NCBI GenBank assembly: GCA_052034525.1
Contig: JBPOIK010000062.1
Coordinates: forward strand, 1-64,000
Origin: JAFGJQ01 sp052034525
GTDB lineage: Bacteria > Planctomycetota > Phycisphaerae > UBA1845
Direction of reading: 5' to 3'
DNA: 64,000 nt
Shown piece by piece: positions 40,608 through 49,349 of this stretch (positions are counted from its first letter, which is position 1; the number at the start of each line of letters is the position of its first letter). The position numbers were made by a program, and so were the translations under genes. The notes beneath the pieces are model-generated. The model had not been told where the DNA came from. It did no database searches and saw only the letters and a program-made list of their open reading frames with translations.

Positions 40608-42206
40608 ATGAAACAGTTTACGAGCCTGTTATTGGACGTCTGGCGTGAGACCGGACTGCATAGCGAGATCCAGGAGGCGGTCAGCCGAATCGCTCCCCTG
40701 CTTGCCCAGCACACGCCGTTGCAGCTCCTGCTGGTTCGCCAGATCGACGTGCAACGATCGTGTGTCGACACCATCGCGGCCGGGACGGCCAACCAGGCCC
40801 CGCCGCCCAAATTGACTCGAACCCTTTGTACCGCCGCCGAAATGGAAAACCTGCTGGCCTGGTGCCGCCAGGACGAACTCCTGTCGGTCCCGCGGGACGC
40901 GGACCGGTCCGACTGCCATCCCTATGCTCCCGAAGGCATGACCGGTGACATGCTTATCGGTCCTTTGCTGCGTGAGGCCGGACCGGGCGGCTTGTTGATC
41001 ATGATGGCTACCGCCGGGCGAAGCTTCGGCACCGGCGACGGCGACCTGTTCCGCGCCCTGCGGACGCCGTTGGCGGTCGCGCTGGAAAACGACCGCCGGC
41101 TTCGGGAGATGGAGGCATACCGCCAGGCAGCGGAGGCCGATCGACAGTCGCTGCTGGCCCGGCTGGGCCGCCAGGACATCAGTGACACGATCGTCGGCGC
41201 CGAATCCGGCCTTCGCGAAACCCTGGAGCGGGTGGACCTGGTCGCCCGATCCGACGTGCCGGTATTGCTGCTGGGAGAGACGGGGTCGGGCAAAGAGGTG
41301 ATCGCCCGCGCCATTCACACGCGGTCTCCACGAACGTCTGGGCCGTTCATGCGGGTCAATTGCGGCGCGATTCCGGCGGAGTTGATCGATTCCGAGCTGT
41401 TCGGACACGAGCGTGGCAGCTTCACCGGAGCGGTCGCGCTGCGTAAAGGCTGGTTCGAGCGGGCCGACGAAGGCACGCTCTTCCTGGACGAGGTCGGCGA
41501 GCTGCCCGCGGCCGCCCAGGTGCGTCTGCTGCGTATCCTGCAAGACGGAACTTTCGAACGCGTCGGCGGCGAGAAGCCGTTGAAAGTGGACGTCCGCATT
41601 GTCGCGGCCACCCATCGTGACCTGCAATCCATGGTCGCCGAAGGGACATTCCGGGCCGATTTGTGGTATCGACTGGCGGTCTTCCCCATTGAGCTTCCGT
41701 CCTTGCGGAACCGGCCGGAAGACATGCCGGCTCTGGCCGCTCACTTTGCCCTTCGGGCGGCCAAGCGGTTCGGGTTGCCGATCGTCGTCCCAACGCCGGA
41801 GGACATCCGCGCGCTGCTTGCCTATGACTGGCCGGGAAACATCCGCGAGCTTGCCTCCGTCATCAATCGGGCGGCCATCCTCGGCAACGGTCGAAAGCTG
41901 GAGATCGCCAAGGCCATGTGGGGAGCGCCCGCTCCGCCCCGCCCGGTCGCGGAACCCGGCCCCGCCAGACCGATCATGGCGCCGCCCATTCGGGCGATCG
42001 AGGAGCCGACGTCGCCGTTCCCGTCGCTGGATACGGTCATTCGCAACCACATCGAGACCGCGCTGAAGATGACGCATGGCCGGATCGAGGGCCCCTTTGG
42101 CGCGGCCCGGTTGCTCGGTGTGAATCCACACACGCTCCGGGCGCGCATGCGGAAGCTGAACGTGGACTGGAGACGATTTCGCCCCCCTCCAGCCTCTTCG
42201 AGATGA
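40608..42206 (+). CDS. Sigma-54-dependent transcriptional activator (GAF-like, AAA+, Fis HTH)
   Basis: A 532-residue bacterial enhancer-binding protein. Residues 1-165 form a GAF-like sensory region; a helical linker follows to about 190. The AAA+ core has Walker A GETGSGKE (223-230), the sigma-54-contacting loop as GSFTGA (270-275; consensus GAFTGA), Walker B LFLDEV (291-296) and a RNRPEDM sensor segment. A Fis-type HTH ends the protein (ARLLGVNPHTLRARMRKL). It is divergent from the sulfate transport operon, which has a sigma-54 promoter, so it is the probable activator. The GAF domain suggests a small-molecule signal, perhaps a sulfur compound. It has no receiver domain. Confidence 0.93.
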   Translation: MKQFTSLLLDVWRETGLHSEIQEAVSRIAPLLAQHTPLQLLLVRQIDVQRSCVDTIAAGTANQAPPPKLTRTLCTAAEMENLLAWCRQDELLSVPRDADRSDCHPYAPEGMTGDMLIGPLLREAGPGGLLIMMATAGRSFGTGDGDLFRALRTPLAVALENDRRLREMEAYRQAAEADRQSLLARLGRQDISDTIVGAESGLRETLERVDLVARSDVPVLLLGETGSGKEVIARAIHTRSPRTSGPFMRVNCGAIPAELIDSELFGHERGSFTGAVALRKGWFERADEGTLFLDEVGELPAAAQVRLLRILQDGTFERVGGEKPLKVDVRIVAATHRDLQSMVAEGTFRADLWYRLAVFPIELPSLRNRPEDMPALAAHFALRAAKRFGLPIVVPTPEDIRALLAYDWPGNIRELASVINRAAILGNGRKLEIAKAMWGAPAPPRPVAEPGPARPIMAPPIRAIEEPTSPFPSLDTVIRNHIETALKMTHGRIEGPFGAARLLGVNPHTLRARMRKLNVDWRRFRPPPASSR

Positions 42207-42377
42207 TCGGCCATTCGTCCGCGCAGAGGGTCATCCGCGGAACCATCGACGCTCACCCCATTCCACGGCGGGCATGACCCTTTCAGGGTGGAGCGGTATG
42301 ATGGCCCTTCGTCCTGTCGGGCATTGGCGGCGTCGGCGGATGCGGTCGGCGACGGCTCAAACCGGAGCGAAGAACGA

Positions 42378-43325
42378 ATGCGGATCACGGGGACATTTCT
42401 GGACGAGATCACCCACGACATCCCCAGCCAGAACTGGGGACCGCGGGAATGGGAGGCCGATTTCGACGTAATGCGCCAGATCGGCATCGACACGGTTATC
42501 CTCATCCGATCGGGGTATCGGGAGCGGGCGGTCTTCCACTCCCGGTCACTGGGTCGGCATCGCCCGATGCTCGCGGTGCGAGAGGATCTGGGCACGCTTT
42601 TCCTGGAACTGGCCGGGCAGAACGGCATGAGGCTGTTCTGGGGCATCTACGATCCCGGCGACTGGGCGCAGAACCCCGGGCACGCCCTGGCGGTGAATCG
42701 CGACTTCATGAAGGAAGTGGCCGAGCGGTTTGGACCCCACCCGGCCTTCCGCGGCTGGTACCTGACCTTCGAGCTGTCCCGCAACAACCCCGAGCAGGTG
42801 GAATTGATGGTGGCCGCGGGTGGCCTGGCCAAGAACCTGACGCCCTCACTGCCCACGCTGATCTCGCCCTACATCGCCGGCCCCAAGGCGCCGCCCGGGG
42901 AGGAGCCTATCCCGCGGGGGCAGCACGAACAGGAGTGGCGAGCCATTTTCGGGCAGATCCGTTCGTGCATTGACATCGTGGCGTTTCAGGACGGCCACGT
43001 GGACTTTCTGGACGCGCCGGATTACCTGGCGACGAACCTGCGTCTCGCCCGCGAGGCCGGCCTGACTTGCTGGTCCAATGTGGAGACCTTCGATCGCGAC
43101 ATGCCGATCAAGTTTCCGCCCATCGACTGGCGGAAGCTCGAGTTCAAGATGGACGCGGCTCGCGAGGCCGGGGTGGACAAGCTGATCACGTTCGAGTTTT
43201 CCCACTTTCTGAGCCCGCACTCCGCGTATCCCGCCGCGCGGAACCTGTTCCGGCGCTACTGCGAACGGTTCGGGCTCGACGTGAAGCCTTCCCCATGCCG
43301 TTTTCACGGTGGTTCATCCACCTGA
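42378..43325 (+). CDS. DUF4434-type TIM-barrel protein
   Basis: A 315-residue protein with no signal peptide. The opening MRITGTFLDEITHDIPSQNW, then IGIDTVILIRSGY, FWGIYDPGDW, AFRGWYLTFELSRNNPEQV and VAFQDGHVDF are typical of DUF4434 (glycoside-hydrolase-like barrels), where Glu and Asp residues near the barrel ends are the likely catalytic acids. No activity is established. ATG at 42378 has GGAGCGAAGA upstream. It is close to the activator gene (171 bp) but probably separate. Confidence 0.7.
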   Translation: MRITGTFLDEITHDIPSQNWGPREWEADFDVMRQIGIDTVILIRSGYRERAVFHSRSLGRHRPMLAVREDLGTLFLELAGQNGMRLFWGIYDPGDWAQNPGHALAVNRDFMKEVAERFGPHPAFRGWYLTFELSRNNPEQVELMVAAGGLAKNLTPSLPTLISPYIAGPKAPPGEEPIPRGQHEQEWRAIFGQIRSCIDIVAFQDGHVDFLDAPDYLATNLRLAREAGLTCWSNVETFDRDMPIKFPPIDWRKLEFKMDAAREAGVDKLITFEFSHFLSPHSAYPAARNLFRRYCERFGLDVKPSPCRFHGGSST

Positions 43326-43453
43326 TTCCGCCATGGAGACGAGGCCGCGTGTGACGGTCGGTCGCGGCACGCGGACGAGCCCGGGGGGCGGTGTTTCCGC
43401 GCGGACACACGGCCGTTTTCCGGCTACAGGGGTATCCAGACGGGGTGAGCGGA

Positions 43454-43807
43454 TCAGAACTCGAATGACAGTTCGATGCCGACCTTGTAGGCGCCCACCG
43501 TCTGCGTGCAGTGGGCGACACGGGCGGGAACCCACGGGTCGTTCTCATCGCGGCGCAGTTCCACCCGGGTGGTTTCGCCCAGGCGGTTGCGACAGACCAC
43601 GCCGATTCCGTCTTCGCTGATGTCACGGCTGTAGACGTAGCATATGCGCTTGCCCGCGCGGAGCTCCATAGGCCGATGCCAGGCATAGCGCCGGCGACTG
43701 CGTTTGATGTCGTGCGAGCTCGGCTCGCCGAACAGCTTGGCTTCCTGAAGCCAGTTCGCCACGACTTCCCGGACTTCCGATGTATTCGCGCGCGGCATAA
43801 GCGTCAT
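43454..43807 (-). CDS. PilZ-domain protein
   Basis: A 117-residue single-domain protein with c-di-GMP-binding marks: the Arg-rich RSRRRYAW (RxxxR type), then SRDISEDGIGV (the D/NxSxxG box). A short N-terminal extension precedes it. PilZ proteins bind c-di-GMP and transmit it to partners. A GGDEF protein lies at 61655. No partner gene adjoins. The ATG start is assumed; a second Met lies three residues later. Confidence 0.82.
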   Translation of the reverse strand: MTLMPRANTSEVREVVANWLQEAKLFGEPSSHDIKRSRRRYAWHRPMELRAGKRICYVYSRDISEDGIGVVCRNRLGETTRVELRRDENDPWVPARVAHCTQTVGAYKVGIELSFEF

Positions 43808-44379
43808 CTCCCGCTGCCGATCGGACAGAACCTCTCTGGATTCCTATCGGAAGCACACCGCCGGCTCTGAACGACGGCAAACCGTTTTTCCGGCAGCTCT
43901 CGAGCCGCCCACCACACCGCGCCTCCGCCCGTCCGTAAAACGACGTTACCGGACGCTCCATCATCGCGCGGGGCCGGACCACTGACGGCCGCGCCAATGC
44001 CGGCGTGACATTTCCGGACGCGCGTTTTTTCCCGAACGCTCGATCCGGAGAAACCGGCAAAGTTCGCCGACTCGCTTGCCTTCCGCCGGCGCGTATTGGA
44101 TTCTGGAGGGTGACTGGCGAAGCCTGACAAACCGGGCAGGACACGACCGCTTTCACGACGCGACGGCTTCCGGCCGCACAACGGTTTCAGGTCCGACCAG
44201 TCCTGGAGACGTCGAATCGGGGTGGTTGCGACGGTCTCGCGTTCCGGGGGGGAAAGAGGCTTTTTTTCACGCACACGCCGGAACGGATCGACTCGAACCC
44301 GAACAGACGTCGGTTTTCTTCCGAAGGGCAGCGCGGCCCCGCGCCGCGATGCCGCAATCGCCGTGTGAGGGGACGGAAA
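43808..44379. other. Intergenic region between divergent genes
   Basis: About 570 bp between the PilZ gene (minus) and the metzincin gene (plus). Long overlapping frames occur on both strands but lack ribosome sites and family patterns. It contains a T6 stretch near 44025 and scattered AAACCGG motifs. No riboswitch fold was recognised. Confidence 0.5.
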
Positions 44380-45762
44380 ATGACTGCCGGGCCGGCGCCA
44401 TGCGCGCGATGGGGATGGATTGCCGCGTGTCTCGGATGCGCACTGCTGACCAGCGTCGGCTGCTCGTCGGTCGGCAACGCACCGTCGACAAGCGACGCCG
44501 AGCCGCTGGACAATCCCACCGGGAATCCCGGAGGCGGGGGGGATCGGAATTACGAATACGTGTTCATCGAGCCTGATGGACCCGTTGGTCCGACGACCGG
44601 CCCTTTCGCAGCGGCAAACGTCGTGACCTTCCAGAATTCCCAAGCCTGGATTGAAGGCAGCATCTCCAGCCCGTCCGACGTGGATGTGTATGACCTGGGC
44701 CCCATCGAGGCGGGCGACGCTTTTGTTGTGGATGTCCGGGCGCGGTCCACTCTCGACGCCGTGGCGGCGCTGTTTGACGCCGACGAGAACCTCATCTACG
44801 CGAACGACGACCGCGCCTATTATGCCGGGCTGCTTGATCCCCGGATCAGCGTGACCGTCCGCCGCCGAAGCGGGCATTGTTACCTGGCCATCGCCTCCAG
44901 CGTCGGCTCCGGCACGCAGGGTGATTACTCGGTTACGGTGTTCCGCGGTCCTCCGGAACAAATCCCCGCGCCGCAGACGCAAATCGTGTTTCTGAATTTC
45001 GACGGAGAGGCGTCCGTGACGATCGGCAACCGACCGGCCGTCGGCGTTCCGCCGTTCGAAGGCAGCCGGATCGCACCGAGGTATGATGGTCAAACCGACC
45101 AGATGATCGAGCAGATCACGGCCTACGTGCGCGAAGACTTCGCGGGCCTGAACGTCGAAATCGTCTCGTCACGAGAGGATTCCCGGCCCCTGGCGCCGCA
45201 CACGACTATTCATTTCGGCGCGTATGACCCGGATCTGCTGGGTGTGGCCGCCAACGTGGATGAATACAACGAACAGCTCGTGCAGGAGGCTGTCGTATTC
45301 GTGGACACCTTCCAGGCCTTCCTGGTGCTGAACCCCACGGCCGAGGAAATGGCGCAGGCCCTGGCCAACGTCGCCTCACACGAACTGGGGCACCTGCTGG
45401 GCCTGCAGCACAGCCATGATCCGCGATGCCTCATGGACGTCTCCGCCACACTGCGGCAGATGCTCGGCCCGCAGGCGTTCAAACGCGCTCTGCTGGACAA
45501 GTACGTATTCCCGATCGGCTACCAGGATGCACCGCTGCTTCTGGTAGAGGCGGTCGGCGGTGACCTGGACGTGCTCCGGGCGGCGTCCAAGCAGGAAAGC
45601 CGACTGCGGGCCGCCTGGTACGACGAAGAAACCGCCCCGGCCGCTCGCGACGGCCTGCAATTCTCCACTTGTTTCGGCGGCGTATGCGAGAAGATCCGGG
45701 CTGCTGAGCAGAAGCGCTACGAGGCTCTGATAGACTCACCCGGCGCGTCCGAAACCGATTAA
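44380..45762 (+). CDS. Metzincin-type zinc protease lipoprotein with PPC-like domain
   Basis: A 460-residue exported protein. A signal peptide ends at TSVGC (Cys 28), marking a lipoprotein, followed by a Gly/Pro-rich linker. Residues about 80-190 look like a PPC beta-sandwich (WIEGSISSPSDVDVYDL and a Tyr/Val-rich end). The catalytic site is HELGHLLGLQH at 334-344, a full HExxHxxGxxH, with a Met in CLMD downstream as the possible Met-turn. The ATG at 44380 has GAGGGGACGG upstream. It is likely a surface protease, with unknown target. A strong hairpin follows the stop codon. Confidence 0.82.
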   Translation: MTAGPAPCARWGWIAACLGCALLTSVGCSSVGNAPSTSDAEPLDNPTGNPGGGGDRNYEYVFIEPDGPVGPTTGPFAAANVVTFQNSQAWIEGSISSPSDVDVYDLGPIEAGDAFVVDVRARSTLDAVAALFDADENLIYANDDRAYYAGLLDPRISVTVRRRSGHCYLAIASSVGSGTQGDYSVTVFRGPPEQIPAPQTQIVFLNFDGEASVTIGNRPAVGVPPFEGSRIAPRYDGQTDQMIEQITAYVREDFAGLNVEIVSSREDSRPLAPHTTIHFGAYDPDLLGVAANVDEYNEQLVQEAVVFVDTFQAFLVLNPTAEEMAQALANVASHELGHLLGLQHSHDPRCLMDVSATLRQMLGPQAFKRALLDKYVFPIGYQDAPLLLVEAVGGDLDVLRAASKQESRLRAAWYDEETAPAARDGLQFSTCFGGVCEKIRAAEQKRYEALIDSPGASETD

Positions 45763-46127
45763 ACCGTCAGAGCCACCCATCACGAACAGGGCAGGCCGCC
45801 TTCTGGCGACCTGCCCTGTTCCACGCGCAGCGCAGAAAACAGGCCGAGACCCCCGTCACCTATCCCCACCTTGGACAGGCCAGAAGGCCTCACTCAGACA
45901 ACGAGGGTCACGGCCAAATCGCTCCTATCCCCGTCCGGGTACGAGAACACCTAAGTTTATCACATAAATCACAGACCGGCCAATGAACTCCCGAGGATTT
46001 CCAGATCGAACGCGATTCAGTGTCACTTCTGTCCGCTGCCACCGTTCCGTTCGCGTGAAAACAAGGGCGCTGTTCACAATCGCAACGAACTGCTTCTGCC
46101 AGGCAACACGAGTCCGCGACTTGGGTA
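45763..46127. other. Intergenic region with terminator, otherwise empty
   Basis: About 365 bp between convergent genes. It holds the terminator at 45784-45821; the rest shows no gene. A 70-codon minus-strand frame at 45925-46137 overlaps the deacetylase end and was rejected. Confidence 0.5.
45784..45821 (+). terminator. Strong intrinsic-like terminator
   Basis: GAACAGGGCAGG pairs perfectly with CCTGCCCTGTTC (12 bp), and an inner CGCC/GGCG segment extends the stem to a TTCT loop. It lies about 20 bp after the metalloprotease stop. The following bases are not U-rich. Confidence 0.65.
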
Positions 46128-47126
46128 TTACGAACACCGGTTTGACGTGCTACGGTCGGAGGCGCCGATGCGCGCCGACGGGTTGATCGCCGACCATAAC
46201 CGCCCCATCGGGCCAAACCGAAACATCTCAAGAAGAGTCTTGAGTTTGCCTGCGACGGAGGAACGCCCCAGCCCCTGGTGTATCCGCTGCGCCAACGGGA
46301 CGTCGAGACGCAGCTCGGACAATGGCACGGAATCCAACTCGTGCGGGTGGACATAGAGCACAATCGGACGACCGCCAGCAACCACCCGGCAGAGCCCATT
46401 CCGCACAAGCCGGTTGGGCATCAATCGGAGATAACCGCCGCCACCGACCGGCCACGGGCGACCCCACCACTGGACGGTGGTTACCGGGATCTCGGTCAGT
46501 TGCAAGCCCCGCCGCGTGCGGACTCGAGCCGGGCCGGCCGGCCAGCCCCGTATGCCATAGCCCCGCAGGCTCATCGGAAACACGGAAGAATCGTAACGGA
46601 AGCCCGACTCGGCCAGGATGTCCAGTGCCCACGTGGTAGCGGCCGTGATGGAAAAACGGGGCGCTCGGTATCCGATAACGGGTTCGCCGGTCACGTCCTC
46701 GATGATTGCTTTTCCGCGAACCAGATCGGTTCGGAACCGTTCGGGAGTGAGCTGGTTCAATTCCACGTGGTCCAGGCCGTGGGATTGAATCTCGTGGCCG
46801 GCAGCCTGGATGCGTCGAATCAATGCCGGAGAATGCTCCGCCACGTTGGAGAGCACGAAGAACGTGGCTCGCGTGCCCTGCCGATCGAACAGATCGAGCA
46901 GCCGCTCCGTCCCGCGGTGAAAGTCGTTCGAGACGGGCAGCGAGTGGTCAAACACGGACTGTCGCCAGTCTTCCAGATCGACGCTGATCACATGGCAGAG
47001 GCTGGCCGGGTCGGACGGTGGCGCCGGATCCACCAGAATCCCTTCGATCGGGGATTCCCGCCAACCGGCCGGGGGAGTCGGGTCTTGCCGAAGGTGGCGA
47101 CGCACGGGTACGGCTTTCCGCAGCAT
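46128..47126 (-). CDS. XrtA-type polysaccharide deacetylase
   Basis: A 332-residue deacetylase of the NodB fold with DUF3473-like tail, of the kind linked to XrtA/PEP-CTERM exopolysaccharide loci. The metal site is in SVDLEDW (Asp) and SHGLDHVELNQL (HxxxH), with GYRAPRFSI and LYVHPHEL completing the NodB motifs. It presumably removes acetyl groups from a surface glycan. No exosortase or chain-length gene is adjacent. The ATG start follows the previous terminator-free region; an N-terminal ~40 residues are not conserved. Confidence 0.85.
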   Translation of the reverse strand: MLRKAVPVRRHLRQDPTPPAGWRESPIEGILVDPAPPSDPASLCHVISVDLEDWRQSVFDHSLPVSNDFHRGTERLLDLFDRQGTRATFFVLSNVAEHSPALIRRIQAAGHEIQSHGLDHVELNQLTPERFRTDLVRGKAIIEDVTGEPVIGYRAPRFSITAATTWALDILAESGFRYDSSVFPMSLRGYGIRGWPAGPARVRTRRGLQLTEIPVTTVQWWGRPWPVGGGGYLRLMPNRLVRNGLCRVVAGGRPIVLYVHPHELDSVPLSELRLDVPLAQRIHQGLGRSSVAGKLKTLLEMFRFGPMGRLWSAINPSARIGASDRSTSNRCS

Positions 47127-47422
47127 GGTCGGCCGATCGGGCGTGGGGGACGACGCCGTCTCCCCGAGGGGCGATGCGGCCTTTGCTTACCCTAGCGTCG
47201 ACCAGTCCCCGGGGGCGGCTTGAGTTTCTTGCAAATCGGATGCCTCGGGCGCGCGACCGGCGGCGGTGGCAGGTGCGTGGGAGCCGACGCTGTCGCCCTT
47301 ACCGCGGCTGGAAGCCAAGTCCGCGGAACGAACACACGTAACGCCTTGGACGACCACCCGACGCCGCAAACCATGAGTCTCGCCGGCCGCCGAGGGGGAT
47401 TCCGGAAGAGCTTGACTCTTTG

Positions 47423-48136
47423 TCAGGACGATTGGCCCCCGGTTTTGTCGCGAGGCTCTTCTGCCTTCTTTGCGTCTTCGGTCGTGCCGTATTTGACGCT
47501 GCAGCCGTAGGGCTTGGTCTCTGTCGTCTCGATGGCCCTGCCTTCCGTCAGCGCAGCCAGGGCCGCGGCAACATAATTCGTCACTTGCTTCGGATCCCGT
47601 CTCGCGTTGACGTTCGAGTCGCTGTCGATGGCGCCGCTGTAAACGAGAGTCCCTTCACGATCGATCACGAACATGTGCGGCGTGGTTTTGGCCTGGTAGA
47701 TACGCCCGACACGCCCGTCTGGATCCAGCAGAATCGGAAGCGTGTATTGGCTTTTTTCGGCTGACGCGCGAGTCTCTTCCTTCTTCTCCCGGCAGAAATG
47801 GCTGGAATCAACGGCCAGCCAGGCGACGCCCTTTTTCTCGTATTCCGCGGCAAGGTTCTGCATGGTGTGGGCCTCGCCGTGATGGAACTGGACGTACGGG
47901 CACTGATAGTTCGTCCACTCCAGCACCACAATCTTGCCCTTGAGATCGGACAGCCGGTGTTCCTTGCCGTCGAGATCCTTCAGAGCAAAATCCGGCGCGG
48001 CTTTCCCGATTTCCGCCCGCACCTCCTTCGGGGCCGCGTCGCCCTTTTTGTCCTCCTTATCATCGGCCCAGGCGACGGCCGTGAGAAAGGCGACCATCGC
48101 CACCGCCAAAGCTCCGCACACGATCGTTCGCCGCAT
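47423..48136 (-). CDS. Exported AhpC/TSA-type redoxin
   Basis: A 237-residue exported redoxin. MRRTIVCGALAVAMVAFLT is a signal peptide cut after AWA, and a Lys/Asp-rich linker follows. The fold has APDFALKDLDGKEHRLSDLKG, IVVLEWTNYQCPYVQFHH (single Cys of the peroxidatic position, no CxxC), and TPHMFVIDREGTLVYSG. A single Cys favours a thiol peroxidase-like or a structural role rather than disulfide exchange. A C-terminal Cys sits in KPYGCSVKYG. ATG at 48136 is chosen because AAGGA is 8 nt upstream. Confidence 0.82.
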   Translation of the reverse strand: MRRTIVCGALAVAMVAFLTAVAWADDKEDKKGDAAPKEVRAEIGKAAPDFALKDLDGKEHRLSDLKGKIVVLEWTNYQCPYVQFHHGEAHTMQNLAAEYEKKGVAWLAVDSSHFCREKKEETRASAEKSQYTLPILLDPDGRVGRIYQAKTTPHMFVIDREGTLVYSGAIDSDSNVNARRDPKQVTNYVAAALAALTEGRAIETTETKPYGCSVKYGTTEDAKKAEEPRDKTGGQSS

Positions 48137-48308
48137 GGAGAGTATCCTTGTCAATCAGACGGGGCAAAGCCACCCAGCCAACAACCTACGCCGATCGTGG
48201 CCAGTGGCATACATTCCGGCGGAGCATAGGCCCGCTTCGTCGTGACCGACAAGTATCTGGCGCCGATTGTGCGCATCCTTACAAAAAACCAGGTTTCCGC
48301 GGGCCGAC

Positions 48309-49349
48309 TCACAGTGCCGCCACCGCGATGATGATCCTTTCCCCGGTCGCGCGAATGGCGGGCCACGCGAGCAGCATCAACAGGGACGCGAAGGCCCCAA
48401 GGGCGAGCCTCGCGGAAAAGGCCGGCGCGGCAGCCATTGCCGTACGCACGGCCCGCCAACCCGCGGGAACGAGCAGGGCCGGCGGCGCCAGCCATACGAT
48501 GGCGTGAGCGGCACACACTCGCGGGAAAAGCAGAAGCGCCAGAGCGTTGACCAGCATCCACAGACGCATGGCATGGTCGAGTGAGGCCGGACCGACAGGC
48601 GATTCGCCTGGAGCCTTCACCCACCCCCCGATCCACAGACCCAGCAGGCCCAGCCCCAACAGTGGAGCAGCCAGGTCGGCGACGTCTGCGCCAAACCGCC
48701 ACACCGCCGCCGGGCCCAGGCGTGACAGCGGTTCAGGAACGCGAACCGCAATCCACAACGGCCAGCCATCCAGCCAACCGGCCAAGCCGACCAGCACCAG
48801 GCCCAACGTTGCGCCGGTTCCAAACCGGACGGTCAGCCGACGGGCTCGACTGTGGGCATCCATCCGGCGTGCGGCACTCAGCACACCGACGACCGCCCCG
48901 AACAGCAGCGGCGAGAGGGCCGTTGCCGCGCCGAGGATCATTCCCGCTGATGCGAAGGCCCGCGGACGACGAATGAGCAGGCCCACCGTCAATGCCGCGA
49001 GAGAAACGGCGAAAAGGTCGGCGGCCGCCGTCAGATGCTCGACCGCCAGACCGGCGCACACCACAGCAACTACCACGAGACCGGCGGCCGGTCCCGGATT
49101 CGGCTGGGTTCCAAAGACCCACGCATGGACCACCAACAGCAGCGTGCCTGCCACGACAAGCTCCGTACCGACCAGCGGATAGAGCACCTGTCGGACGAGC
49201 GTCGGGTCGGACGTGCGCATGAGGGCGATCAGACCGCCGACCGTCCAGACCAGGGCCGGCAGAAACACGATTCCGAGTGCCGATCGACATTGCGACTTCG
49301 GAACGACGCTCGTAGATACGGATACCGGCTTGTCCATAGGGCGGCTCAC
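48309..49349 (-). CDS. Polytopic membrane protein of unknown function
   Basis: A 346-residue protein with about nine hydrophobic helices and few conserved polar residues. It has the look of an integral membrane enzyme or transporter, but no family was recognised. The GTG start overlaps the stop of the GT39-like gene as GTGA, so translation is coupled. The pair probably works together, perhaps in glycan assembly. An ATG at 49337 is an alternative. Confidence 0.65.
   Translation of the reverse strand: MSRPMDKPVSVSTSVVPKSQCRSALGIVFLPALVWTVGGLIALMRTSDPTLVRQVLYPLVGTELVVAGTLLLVVHAWVFGTQPNPGPAAGLVVVAVVCAGLAVEHLTAAADLFAVSLAALTVGLLIRRPRAFASAGMILGAATALSPLLFGAVVGVLSAARRMDAHSRARRLTVRFGTGATLGLVLVGLAGWLDGWPLWIAVRVPEPLSRLGPAAVWRFGADVADLAAPLLGLGLLGLWIGGWVKAPGESPVGPASLDHAMRLWMLVNALALLLFPRVCAAHAIVWLAPPALLVPAGWRAVRTAMAAAPAFSARLALGAFASLLMLLAWPAIRATGERIIIAVAAL

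Noticed and set aside
43808..44379. c-di-GMP riboswitch upstream of the PilZ gene
   Set aside because: Fragments such as GGCAAACCG and GGCGAAGCC occur, but their order and orientation do not match the GEMM consensus on either strand.
45925..46137. Possible 70-aa gene on the minus strand
   Set aside because: It has no ribosome site, begins at a GTG inside the end of the deacetylase gene and shows no recognisable pattern.
47145..47166. Bulged hairpin as a redoxin terminator
   Set aside because: It lies about 260 bp from the redoxin stop and next to the deacetylase start, has a bulge and no T-run, so it is not convincing.
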